From the NCBI GenBank assembly GCA_963402885.1, contig OY727094.1, forward strand, positions 22,198,501-22,262,500: 64,000 nucleotides of DNA, in the 5' to 3' direction. Below the pieces are notes generated by a model. The model was not told where the DNA came from, ran no database searches, and saw only the letters and a list, made by a program, of their open reading frames with translations. A program made the position numbers and the translations under genes. The DNA is from Antedon bifida (Eukaryota; Echinodermata; Crinoidea; Comatulida; Antedonidae). Shown piece by piece: positions 48,195 to 59,097 of this stretch (positions are counted from its first letter, which is position 1; the number at the start of each line of letters is the position of its first letter).

Positions 48195-49060
48195 GATAAC
48201 AGGGTTACTATTGATTAAAATTATGTAGTAAAACCAAAGGTATAAAATCGAAAATTCCTTGATTTTCCGCAGACCGTAAAACGGTGCTGTGTGAGTCATT
48301 GTCATTGTAGTCAGTGAGTAGCGACGGCGTTCGGCATACCTCGTCGAATTCATTTTCGAAATGGTCTGGTTTATTGATGGAGGCAAAGACACGAATGGAT
48401 TTTGACTGGGTCCTGCTACAGTCTGATGAGACTTGGGTTAGCTCCCGTCTGAGTTATCTGAGGTGAATTTATTGACGTTTGATCTAAATTCATGTTTGAA
48501 ACAGTTTGGTTAGTTGATGCTGGCAAATATATGAATGGATTATGACCTAAGTTAGTTCCTACTTGGGTTTCGTGGCGTACAATTGGCCGTAGATTTGTGT
48601 TCGCTCCCGTCTGTTTTAGGTGACATTTGACTTTGACAGAAACCGTCTGTGTTGTTAATTCTCAAAGTGCGATTTGGTGGGCAAGCAATCAATCGGTGGT
48701 GAAATAGCTGACACACAGAGCAGCGTTTTTTGTCATGTCTGGGGCATCTGAGCGCACTGTGGTTTGTACGAAAACATAAGAAACATCTTCTAGCTTCCAT
48801 TATCATTAACCGTCTCTCTTCATTAGATTTTGAGTTAAAGATTGGGCACTTAATAATCAAGTGACGTGAGTGGTCAGTGCAGAAAGGACAATCATCCGTG
48901 CTAGTTTCAGAACCTTTAAAACTAGATTTCGGTGGAAATTAGGTAGTATTTTCAAGTGTACTAATTTGTCCTGTTATGCGATGAGTAGATGCATTTTGAT
49001 CGCCAAACATATGAGGTTGCTCTCAGCGTTCCCTTGCTTCCGTTTCACTTAGTAAGAATG
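48195..49060 (-). pseudogene. BEL/Pao Gag, zinc-knuckle region
   Basis: A 102-residue frame (48860-48552) contains 'RRCFLCFRTNHSALRCPRHD' and 'RCSVCQLFHHRLIACPP', two cysteine/histidine knuckles in the arrangement typical of BEL Gag. Upstream text up to about 49060 includes 'CPFCTDHSRHLIIKCPIF' across a frameshift. The N-terminal Gag and the 5' LTR are not found to the right, so the element is 5'-truncated. Downstream, low-complexity sequence with several stops leads to the LINE insertion. Confidence 0.7.
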
Positions 49061-50450
49061 AGATGAAACTCAAGATCCCTAATTTTGTTCGTTTTTTTTT
49101 TAAATTTGCTTTCAAATGTGTCATTTTAATGATATTCACTTTAAAGATGTATTGTCCCTTGAAATACAAAAAATGAAAAAAAAAAAATATTCTAAATTTA
49201 AATTGGCCATATCAAAGTAATATTAAAGTTATTCACTTTAAGTTGAAAATTCGAGCCAAAAACAACAAGTTTACGTAATTAACAGGTAAATTAATTTGAT
49301 TACATTTCATCTGGAAAATCGTCACAAGCGAAAGTAAACAGAGATTTCAAACCACGAGTTGAGAACTCTTGGCCAACCCCTTAAAATTTCATTTTTTTCT
49401 ATCTAGGCAACCTACATGCCGTGGGGAACCAATCTTGGCAGTATTTCTGAATTAGCCTATCTTTCGTAAACCCCTTAGTTAAATTTTATTAATATAAATT
49501 TAATTTTATGAATATGTTTTGAATTTGATTGAATATTACTTTTGCTGCATTCTGTAATTCCACACTACTTGCTTTATCGTGATTCCAAGATTTTTATTTG
49601 GTAATAGTTTGCAAGGTCATCCACTTTGCTGCTCGACTGGGTAAGAGTACAGTATTTACCACTCTGTGCTGGTCAAGAAGCTACACACTATTTAACAAAC
49701 AATTGGCTCAAATACTGATAGGATACAAAATGAAATACTGTACAGTTAGGTTGTATATTTATTTAAAATTACTATAAAAAAACAAGAACAATAATGTTCG
49801 GTGTACCGGACAGTAATAAAATAAGGATATATGTAGAATAAAAATTGTACATATTATAAAGTATGTCCCAAATTAAGTTAAGTTATGTACGTCAGCATTC
49901 AAAACAATTTTTTTTTTTTAAACTAAAATAGTCATATATAACAAGGCATTTAATAACGATACAAACAGTCTTTGATTTGATTGACCATTTCTCATTATCA
50001 GTACAATAGTAAGTAGCCTACAGTCCTTCTTAACAACTGTATGTAAATGTGACAATAGCATAAATATTAATAAAGAAAGAAGCAAACAACTTAACAATGA
50101 AATAGCAAGCATGATACCAGGTTGAAAGTTTGTTTGTTCAGAGATGGTTTTTCCCATGTGATATAAAGGGCTTCCTTAACTTTAAGTTCAAATACGGAAT
50201 CTGCCGAATCCAAAACGGTGAAGCACTCAGCAATTGGTCTTGAATTAAGATTAAAATTAATTATTATTATCTGGTTAAAATGAAAATGATTATACAGTAA
50301 CATCATTTTCTATATTTTGTTTAAAACATTATTTTATATTGCAGGAATGCAAATTTGTTACATGTTTTCAATTAAGACCTATTTGTCTTTACAAATAGTA
50401 GTAGATCAAAAACGATTAAAAAATATCTTAATATTATTTTAATCGAGAAA
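49061..50450. other. AT-rich stretch, no gene seen
   Basis: 'tttaaagatgtattgtccct' at about 49140 resembles a transposon terminus also seen reversed at 29342-29372. Nothing else is supported. Confidence 0.4.
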
Positions 50451-52853
50451 TCTATATATATAAAAGGCAGACACAAAAAGTTTGTCCTCTATGCACGCCG
50501 CCGAACAACCTCTGATTGGTGTGAATTTTGCACCCAACATGCAATGGAGATGGTCATATATAAAAAGTTTGTAAACCAAATATTTATTAAATTATGCCTT
50601 ATTAAATATTTTAAAAATTACAACAGGATAAAAAGGCTATGAAATGTGGAATTTCTAGAGGGCATAATTAAGACTATAAAAGCAGGAACCGAGAAAAAAA
50701 AACGCAGCATTACCGTTCAGAGAGGCGAGTCTGTAGGGTAGGCACAATTGTTAAGTTAAAAAGAAGCTGCATTGTCGTGGATTACTTCAGTTCACTTCCA
50801 TTTGTAATAATAAACATTTATAGGATGATTTATGTAGGCTATATAACTATTATTGTTATAGTTCTAAAATTTGAAGTGTAGGTTCTACGCTTATTCGATT
50901 TTATTCGTGCAAAATCGTACATCGGCTATGCCACCTGAATTGTAACAATGGGAATGCGAATTATTCGTTTATTAAGGTGATCATTTAATATAACCTTATT
51001 CTACGTTTTTATTCTAGGCATACTCTAGCCCTGACCGTCACAATCGCATGTTATACCTGAGGTTTGAACGTAGTATTCTTCATTATTCTACTAATCCGCT
51101 GAATAATTACCTTATCGTTTGTACAGAATCTTAATTATAATTACGGCTACCTTTTGACGCCTATCATAATTTGTTTACTCTGGATTTCCTAATTTGTAAT
51201 CAAAAAAAGTATGTAATGCATTTTAATTTTACTTTGCAGTGCTTACATCAGTTACATGAAGGATACTGTACCTACAAGTCTCATTGTATCATCGTATTCG
51301 GTATTGTCAACGTTGGACCACCCGAGTCTGCTTATTTCCAGTTTATTGATCCGTATAGTAGTAATGTAATTGTTATAAAACGTTACACGCCTTAACAGTT
51401 TGTCCCCATATAGCTTATATTAGTTTTCGATTTTTGTCTGTCCAATCCAAGTAAACTTTTTGTAATTAATGTATACAGTAAATGTAAAAGCGTCAAATTT
51501 TATATCTTATTTGTTTTGTGTATTTCCATTGTATTTCAGGAAAAAACGGCTACTGCTGTAAGGAAACATTTTTTGTACTGTAAGGTAATCATTAATTTAA
51601 ATAATATTAATATTTAATTATTTGCATATCAACAGACGTACCACCATTTTCAAAATTTAAAATGTTCTAGCAATACTTTCGAATTCGTAAATAACAGTGG
51701 ACTTACCTTTTGAACTTCAGATTACGGATGGTACCCAAAACTTGCAAGAATTTAAATATTGTGTAAAATTGTCTGTATTTATTTTTGTAAAAATGTCTCT
51801 TTTTTGGAGTGAATTCGTTTTTCCAGCCTTTTCTAGTAATTTTTACCAACTTCTAAACAATTTCAACTTAAAATCACGTCATACGAGCACTTCAAATTGG
51901 ACAATTCACACGTTTTTGATGAAAAAGTTCAAAAATTCATCAATATGACTGTTTTTTAAACAGTCATAGTTTCTAAACTAAATGGTGAAGTTTATTTTTA
52001 TTACATATTCTGGAAGTTGATGAGTTGTAGATATCGGTTTATGCATCAATATGGCTAACCGGACATTGTGACGTCATCGTATGGCCACTCGAATATAAAA
52101 TATTGGATTTTTGTCTCTTTTGTCATAGCATCACATTTAATAGAGCGCATCTCCACTTATCCGTATTCCATTTTCCCCAGATTTTGATATTGTCTAGGTC
52201 AATCAATTCGCATGATTTACAATTTTACAAAATTTTGATCATCATCATCATGTGCAAAAGTGTGAAGAACTTGGGTGACATAATTTCATCATTCCAATAA
52301 ATTTCAATATGTTATAGCTCCTCAGAATGAAAAGTGATACTCATGATTAAAACGTTTTCTGGACGCTGTTGAATTGTAGCTACACATTTTTGCAAATCGG
52401 ATGTTGTGACGTCATCATATGGCCAGTTCTCATGTGCAAAAGTGTGAAGAACTTGGGTGACATAATTTCATCATTCCTAATAAATTTCAATATGTTATAG
52501 CTCCTCAGAGTGAAAAGTGATACTCATGAATAAACCGTTTTCTGGACGCTGTTGAATTGTAGCTACACATTTTTGCGAATTGGATGTTGTGACGTCATCA
52601 TATGGCCAGTTCAATTATAAAAGTCGTATTTTCATATTTTGCGTCATAGTTCATGACATTTAAAAGAGCGCGCTTCCATATTCTACGTAATTTCTATAAC
52701 ATGTTAATATGTTGTTGCACACTAATATTTTATTTTCTTCATGTCACAATGGCATGATCGTTTTTCTGTGCGCAATATTCTAACATATGACGTACATGTG
52801 GCGTTTGCGCTGCGGATAACCTAACTCGTCCATAGTGACAAGTTAAAATCTAG
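50451..52853 (+). mobile_element. Helitron-like element, family B, 2.4 kb candidate
   Basis: A possible 5' end, A|TCTATATATATAAAAGGCAG, lies at 50451. The 3' end has a stem-loop AACTCGTC-catag-TGACAAGTT (52823-52843, one mispair), then 'aaaatCTAG|T' with CTAG at 52850-52853. The 3' end is homologous to 37005 and 55021, which supports it well. The pairing with this 5' end is inference. The interior holds tandem 182-bp units and no Rep/helicase coding, so it would be non-autonomous. Confidence 0.5.
52249..52612 (+). repeat. Two tandem 182-bp units with CRE-like palindromes
   Basis: Units 52249-52430 and 52431-52612 are nearly identical. Each ends 'ttgTGACGTCAtcatatggcc', with TGACGTCA at 52407-52414 and 52590-52597. 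Diverged partial units lie upstream (about 51960-52100, TGACGTCA at 52069-52076) and downstream (about 53340-53600, with TGATGTCA). TGACGTCA is the consensus CREB/ATF site. Whether it works as one here is unknown. Confidence 0.8.
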
Positions 52854-53689
52854 TTTTTCTTTCTTTCCACAAATTTTTTCGCAGCTGTATCCCTAACTAT
52901 CGTCAACCTAGCATTGTTTAACTTTGTCAGAAGACTGACCTCTAACTGTAGATGTGCAGGAAACTTTGTTATATGACTTCAGAGTCGCACAGCGTAAGTT
53001 ACGGACGATTTTATGAAATTTTATGGTTGATCATAAATTCTTAATAAAAAAAATAATTTTCAATGAAACTTTACTAAAATATACTTCGTGATATGGAGCA
53101 ATTTTTTACATGATAAAAATAGCATGCTAAGCAAAAAAATATGCGGGTACGCGTATTTGAAATTTCAAAATGCGGAAAATTAATTTCTAATCAATTTCAC
53201 ATACATTTCAGGTCATTTTGAGCATTTCAAAATGTTCAAAATTGCTTGTGTTTTGCGCACACACTTTTTAATATGTTCTTCGTCAATCAATTCTCTTTCA
53301 CATGAGGTACAAACATTTTTATTTTTATTACATCATCATATAAAAAAATTTGAATAACATGAGTTACCTAATTTCATCTATACAGTATTATTACATTCAT
53401 TACTATACAGTTTAATCTGTTATAGCTCATCGGAATGAAAAGTGATCCACATCCACACATCCACAAGTTGTTAATTGTAGATATGAATTCATATACACAT
53501 TTTGTCTATCTGATATAATGATGTCATCATATGGCCAGTTGAATTTAAAAAGTCAGATCTTCATCTCTTTCGTAAAAGTTCATAGCATTTAAAAGAGAGC
53601 GCATCTCACACACATGCTACACTGTATATAACATAAACAGTGTATTCTGTAAATACTGTAATATGCTATATGATACAAAATAGCTACAA
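52854..53689 (+). repeat. Helitron-related remnant, left of the Rex1 LINE
   Basis: It contains a diverged copy of the 182-bp unit ('gttatagctcatcggaatga', 'atgtcatcatatggccagtt'). With the 3' end at 54957-55024 it probably forms one element interrupted by the LINE. Confidence 0.5.
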
Positions 53690-54956
53690 TTCAACATTGT
53701 AAACATATTAAATTCATGTCAATTCATAGGATGGCATAAATATTATCTTCTGAAGATGCTATATTGCTTAAACTCGAAAAGATATACTCTCATCTTGAAG
53801 GCGTAGCTAAATTCGGTCACTCTGTGAGAATCATGTATTATGACTTTAGCTCCGCCTTCAACACTATCCAACCTCACCTTCTAATTAATAAATTGTTTAA
53901 TATGGAACTCCCGCGCTCACTAATATTCTTTATATATAATTTTCTAGTAAATCGTAGTCAATATGTTAAGTTAAGTACAGGAGCCATCTCGGATTTAATT
54001 TTTACAAACACACGGCGCACCCCAGGGTACGGTGTTGGCTCCATTTCTATTTTCAGTCTATACCGCTGACTTTAGATCTAATGACCAAACCTCATGTCCT
54101 GCTATTAAATTCGCTGACGACACTGCTCTTATTGGGTTAATCAGGGGGGATGATGATTCTCAGTATATTTCAGAAATTAAACGATTTGTAGAATATTGTG
54201 ATTTAAATTATTTGGAATTGACCGTCTCAAAAACCAAAGAGATGGTGATAGATTTCCGGACTAAAAAGAGGGTTAAAGACGTGCTAATAAAGAATGCTAA
54301 AGTCGAGAGGGTATCTAGTTTTAAGTATCTGGGGGTGGTTTTTGATGAATATCTGTCCTGGGGGAACTCATAGATCACATTATAAAGAAACTAAATTCAC
54401 GCATGTACTGCCTACGTAAACTACGCTCATTTAATGTCGATAGCCACATCCTTCGTATGTTTATTTGTCAGTGATTAGTTCTGTTTGGGGATATTGTTTG
54501 TTGGGTTGGGGTGGGAATGTTGGTAGGGAAGATAGGGATAGAATAGACAGGTTGGTGAGGAGGGCAGGGAGGATGGTTGGATGTGAATTACATGTGGTGG
54601 ACTCGGTCTATCATAAACGGTTGCGCAATATGTTTAGAGTGATATGGAATGATGTTAGTCATCCCCTTAACTCGGACATTGCCGACTGCCTTATGGAACG
54701 TAGTGGTAGATTGAGGCCACCACGGGGATCCACTGAACGCCATCGTCTCTCCTTCCTCCCAAGGGGCATACGAGACTATCATGAAAGATATCAAAGATAG
54801 GGGAATTTATTTCGATACACTATTATTGTTATTATTATTATCACACTTATTTATTAGGCCTATCATTTCTCTTTTCTTTACGGCATTGTTATAAGACTGC
54901 AACACAATTTCCCAAGTTGGGATGAATAAAGTTTCCTTGTATCCTTGTATCCTGTC
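53690..54956 (+). pseudogene. Rex1-like LINE, 3' half
   Basis: Frames in order: 'RIMYYDFSSAFNTIQPHLLI' (about 53830), 'LAPFLFSVYTADFRS' (54035), catalytic 'IKFADDTALIG' (about 54105-54137), 'SSFKYLGVVFDEYLSWG', then after a shift 'DRDRIDRLVRRAGRMVGCEL' and 'RHRLSFLPRGIRDYHER' to a stop near 54800. The 3' end is AATAAAG plus a short repeat of CCTTGTAT, like the repeat tails of Rex1/CR1 elements. At least two frameshifts (near 54030 and 54370) make it inactive. The N-terminal RT and endonuclease are missing. Confidence 0.8.
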
Positions 54957-55024
54957 GACGTTCATATAGTTTAACGTATGTGCATGTTGCATTTCCATGG
55001 ATAACCCGAACTCGTCAAATCTAG
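54957..55024 (+). mobile_element. Helitron-like 3' end, family B, third copy
   Basis: 'acgtatgtgcatgttgcatt', 'ggataacccgaactcgtc' and 'aaatCTAG|T' (CTAG at 55021-55024) align with 52790-52853. The right arm of the stem-loop has been deleted, so this end is dead. Confidence 0.5.
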
Positions 55025-55149
55025 TTTTAATTCTTTTTGTATCAATGGATTTAAGGCATAGAAAATGAGACTTCAATATATTATAATTTTGCATACGTTT
55101 GACAAGTTTTCTAAATTGCGCCCTCAATGTAGGAAAATTATGACATCAT

Positions 55150-55220
55150 CGGTCATTTTAAGCGTATGTAAAATCAAGGGAACGTAAAATCAGGGTATGT
55201 AAAAGAAAGGTTCTACTGTA
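55150..55220 (-). repeat. Pogo/Tigger-like terminus
   Basis: The minus strand begins TACAGTAGAACCTTTCTTTT near 55220 and repeats a 'ttacatac/ttacgttc' motif. TACAGTAGAACCT is the usual start of pogo-type transposons. No partner end was seen. Confidence 0.4.
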
Positions 55221-55224
55221 CATT

Positions 55225-55420
55225 ATATACATTCAAGTCTAGCTTAAAGACTCATTTATTCACCATGTCTTATCCTGAAAACTTGTAGCGTATTTTGTAA
55301 TGTTTGTAGTCTTTAAGATTTGTAACTTTTTTCATGTTCTTTGTTGTCAGTAGCGCAGTGAGCGTCTTTTTTTAGACGGATGCTTGCGCTTTACAAATTT
55401 CCATTATTATTATTACTGCA
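55225..55420 (+). mobile_element. LINE 3' terminus with (ATT)n tail
   Basis: 'SSLKTHLFT'-type C-terminal text (about 55235-55265), a short untranslated region ending 'gcttgcgctttacaaatttcc' and (ATT)n are the hallmarks of an L2/CR1-like 3' end. Only about 190 bp remain. Confidence 0.55.
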
Positions 55421-55848
55421 TTTGCCGTCTAAGAAGACTAGACGTCATCAGAAATCACCAAAGTAAATGATTACAGAGACGATGAAGTGAAACTACGGTT
55501 GTGCTATACACGTAAAATTTACTGTACTGTCAATGTAATAATGGAAATGGAGATAATTCACATATTAAAATTGTATTATAGATCCCAGATTGGGTGCACC
55601 CATACAATTACAATTTTTGGGATATTTATGATAGTGTTGTACATATATTTTGTTCTTGTCTTGAGTCCACCCACAACATGCCAAACCCACTGGCAGCGTT
55701 GCAGTGACAAATTGGACGTTTTATTAACAGCGATTCCTCTGGGTAATAATATTGGTTTGTTCTTCATTCAGCAGCTAATCACTGGTTTGCAGAGGAAACA
55801 ATTAAGATCGATATTTTTGTAGCTCTGAAACCATACATATACGTATAT
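55421..55848. other. Unassigned sequence before the MULE fragment
   Basis: A 111-residue + frame (55487-55822) shows no motif I recognise. It may be decayed upstream MULE sequence. Confidence 0.35.
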
Positions 55849-56405
55849 ATGAGGGCCATGTATTTCCCCCTTATCTATGCACTCCTGCGAAACAAGATGC
55901 AACAGATGTACATATGTGTGTTGGAAGCCTTTGGGAACGTGGTGACTTCCATCCCACATCAATCTGCATCGATTTTGAAATGGCGACAAAAAATGCTTTT
56001 GTGTATATATGCCTGGATGCAAATATCAAGGGATGCCGCTTCCTTCCCAAAACAATTTTACACCAAACAGTGCCAACGTAGATAATAATACGATTTGACG
56101 TTAACTGTTAGTGCATCTAATAAAAAAAGATAATGTATAACCCAGTAATGCAGGGACCCTGTGAATTTAAATTCAACAATTATTTATTAACTTTTCAGGT
56201 TAAGCAAGAAGGCCTCAACAATGAGGATCAAGAGGTTCGTGTTCAGCCCAGAATGATAGGCGTTATTGCCTTTGCTCCTGTTGAAGACACCGAGCAGTGC
56301 TTCCAGGCTCTGGTGAATATGGTGCAACCACAGCTTCTTCCTATCCTTAATTATTTTGAGGAAGCGTACATCGGCAGGCCCCACGGTTTTCACCAAGATT
56401 TTTAA
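55849..56405 (+). pseudogene. MULE (Mutator-like) transposase fragment
   Basis: Two open pieces match successive parts of the FLYWCH-associated MULE transposase. The first (to 56082) has 'YFPLIYALLRNKMQQMYICV' and 'TSIPHQSASIL'. The second (from 56199) has 'RMIGVIAFAPVEDTEQCFQA', 'ALVNM' and 'LLPILNYFEEAYIGRPHG'. Between them lie about 115 bp ending in an acceptor-like 'aacttttcag|g'. Simple GT-AG splicing from 56078 would create a stop, so it is not a working intron as it stands. The C-terminus is lost after 'GRPHG'. MULE transposases cut and paste DNA with a DDE active site. The key region here is degraded. Confidence 0.65.
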
Positions 56406-56579
56406 ATGTTAACGCGCTGTGGCACACACAAACACCTGTGTATATGTACAATATCTGATAAATGATATAAACAGATGGATGATTGATACGTTGTTTTCAT
56501 TTTAGAGAAGATGTAAAGATTTTGGGATACTGTATTTGAATTTAACTTTTTGAGATAACTGTAACTGTAAAGAACACGG

Positions 56580-56960
56580 ATTATAATATAATAATAATAA
56601 TAATATACTTTATTTTCACACGGAAACACTTGAATCACCCTAGAGTGTTTTTCATCAAGGTCATGCAAGGCCATATATATAAGTACTGAAAATTAATAAA
56701 ACGAATAAAAGATAAAAATAAACATAAACATAAAGGGTAAACTAAACCTGCCGGACACCAACCCGGTATTTTTAAACACTGTTTCAGGATAACAATTAAA
56801 ATAAGATTTATGTAGTTAAACTTAATTTTAAAATATTTACATTAGAAATACGTTTTTAAGATTATCCGGAAGGTTATTCCAAAGCTTACTGCCATGAAAT
56901 GACTATTTTTCTACCGTTATAAATTAATTGATGTAAAACAAAAACAACAAACTTGAGTAT
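56580..56960 (-). pseudogene. LINE 3' end
   Basis: On the minus strand 'NGRKIVISWQ' is followed by 'NNLPDNLKN' (about 56930-56850). This is the C-terminal pattern before a LINE stop. AT-rich 3' sequence then leads to an (ATT)n tail at 56589-56604. Stops break the frame. Confidence 0.5.
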
Positions 56961-57065
56961 GTTGTTATGACACTCATTGTGTCATGGATGTACAGGTATT
57001 TGTTTTTAAGGTTTTATATGTATATATTTCATGTTTAAAAAATCTAAAATAAGTGCGGTAGGCCT

Positions 57066-57410
57066 TGTTACAACCGTTAATGTAGAAAACGCCAGCTAAT
57101 GTTGAAACAACCGTTAATGTAGAACAACCCAACGCTTATGTAGTAAAACCTCCAGCTTATGTAGAAACAAATAAATAAAAATCAACAACAGCTAATGTAG
57201 AAACAGTCAACAGCTTATGTATAACGAAAACCATAACTTAGAATTAGTACTTTTATGAAGAAAAATCACATAATTAATAATAATAATTTTACAGTATGTT
57301 TTTCTCGCATACTGTTCGCGAATTTTGCATACTCAATGGTCAATATTTTGGTCTCTATGGAACGGCAAAAGAGCAACATTAATAGAGGGCTAAAAACTAT
57401 GTGGAATCCA
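57066..57410 (+). repeat. 'agcttatgtagaaaca' tandem and dispersed repeat shared with 23.5 kb
   Basis: Between 57066 and 57225 about seven imperfect units of '(c)agctaatgtagaaacaa' follow one another. Then 57312-57410 matches 23555-23650. The 78-residue frame over this segment (57255-57491) is a chance frame through repeat sequence. Confidence 0.5.
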
Positions 57411-57532
57411 TATCGCCACAGCGCCCTCATGGGCTGGCGTTGTTTGTTCATTGTTGCTGTGATTTCCATGTTGTTTGTATTGAGTTATTGACAGTTATTC
57501 GCATTATAGAGTTGTGGCATATAACCATCAAC

Positions 57533-58225
57533 CTTCAGATTTCAGATTCAGATAACATTTATTCAGATAATAATGAAAAAAGATATTAAAGTGAACATAG
57601 ATAAAGCAGATATAAATGAAATAATTAGCGTATTAAACTAAGCTGTATAATATTTAGATATATAATGATTCTTTAATTTTTTTCGGAAAGTAAATAACGA
57701 TATTGACGTTTTGATATTTGGCGGGATATGATTCCACAAATTGGGACCTGATATAGTTATAAAAAATTTAGTTTTAGTAAGTCTAGCAAAAGGAATGTTT
57801 AAATGAGAAGTTCTTAAATTGTAATTGTGAAATTTGGTACGTTCACAGAGCATTTAAATCATAGAAATAGGAAGTTGGTTTTTAAAATACTTGAACATTG
57901 TGAATATCTGTTAATTTTAATATACCAAGACGTTTAAAAAGGGTTCAGATGAGGTTCTATATGTTGAAAAAGTAATAATTCTAGCTGCACGTTTTTGTAA
58001 TTTAGTTAATCTAGCAATAATAGAAGAGTAATCTGCAGCCCAAATAATATTGCAATACTGGAAATAAGGAAGGACAAGTGTGGTATAAAGAGAAATTAAA
58101 ATATTTAGAGGGAAGAAGTGCTTAAGTCTGTTAATAATACTAATAGATCTTGATATTTTTTTCGAAATCTAATTTTGATGACTGGTCCATTTGAGGTTAC
58201 CTTATTGATGTTGTGGCATCCCAAG
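57533..58225 (-). pseudogene. LINE 3' part
   Basis: On the minus strand: 'SISIINRLKHFLPLNILISL', 'YTTLVLPYFQYCNIIWAADY', 'LTKLQKRAARIITFS', then 'SGPNLWNHIPPNIKTSISLF' and 'FRKKLKNHY', ending at a stop near 57640. An ATCTGA-repeat tail at 57535-57570 marks the 3' terminus. The pattern is that of the post-catalytic RT region. The RT core is absent, as in a 5'-truncated insertion. Confidence 0.75.
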
Positions 58226-58341
58226 ATATTCGGACCTACCGAATAAAACCAGTGAGTTTAGCCTAGGCCCAGACCATATAATCTACGAGATCGCACTAAC
58301 GCACAGAGGCGTACGACCAGCCAGCACATATAGCTGGTAAG

Positions 58342-59097
58342 ATGGCGAACGTTAACAGAGCTCCTAAACAGTGGAGCTTAACAAAAACTGAAACAATAAA
58401 CTCATTTGAGTCATGGCGGCAGAACATTAATTATAAACTTTCGTTGGATGAAAATTTTGCTCCATTCTTAATGGAAGGCACACAATGGGGCCCTAAAACC
58501 AGAGCATCTTCCCTCCGCCTATTTGAGGACAATGATGACACTGTCCCTAGAGCACGTCGACGTACTGCTCAGCAAAAGGTACACATGCTCGAGCTCCTGC
58601 TAGGCCAGATCGCGAACTACTGCCCTGTTATTTCTCGAAGCACAATTGTTAAAAACTCCACGTCCATCTCGCAAATCTGGCAGGCCATCCGACTTCACTA
58701 TGGCTTCCAAACAACCGGAGGAAGCGATGGATTCCGTTCTCGATGAATTGCGTGCTACCAAAGACACGCATGCAATGCATATTTTAGCAAAACCTCCCAC
58801 GGTCAACTATCAACGCGCTTCTCACACGTCTCGTAATACTAATCATATTCGTCGACAGCTAAAGTCTTGTCCTTTTGCAAACAGGCTAGTCGAAAGCATG
58901 ATACCCACTTTCTCAGTGGATGAATTCACTTACCTGAACAGGACCGCAAGTACATGATCAGGGCTAGACAGGTCATCGGAATTATTGAAGGTATCGAGGA
59001 GACTGACGTTAGCAATGACGCCAGTGTAGCAGATAACCAGACAGAACTATCTGCACTACGCATGCAGATCAGACCATTCGTCCAGCAAAACGTCAAG
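58342..59097 (+). pseudogene. Gypsy-type retrotransposon Gag
   Basis: The first frame (134 residues from the ATG at 58342) reads '[20 protein letters not shown]' and '[20 protein letters not shown]', '[18 protein letters not shown]', a Gag type found in many marine invertebrate Gypsy elements. After a frame change it continues with a cysteine/histidine knuckle near 58866-58920 ('SCPF.K' ... 'KHDTHFLS') that is split by a shift. 'DRKYMIRARQVIGIIEGIEE' then runs to a stop at about 59097. Gag would coat the element RNA. The frameshifts rule out full-length protein. Confidence 0.7.

Noticed and set aside
54807..55127. 106-residue minus-strand frame
   Set aside because: It is antisense to the Rex1-like LINE tail and the Helitron 3' end, and has no motif of its own.
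57255..57491. 78-residue frame with a hydrophobic C-terminus
   Set aside because: It runs through repeat sequence shared with 23.6 kb, with no independent coding evidence.
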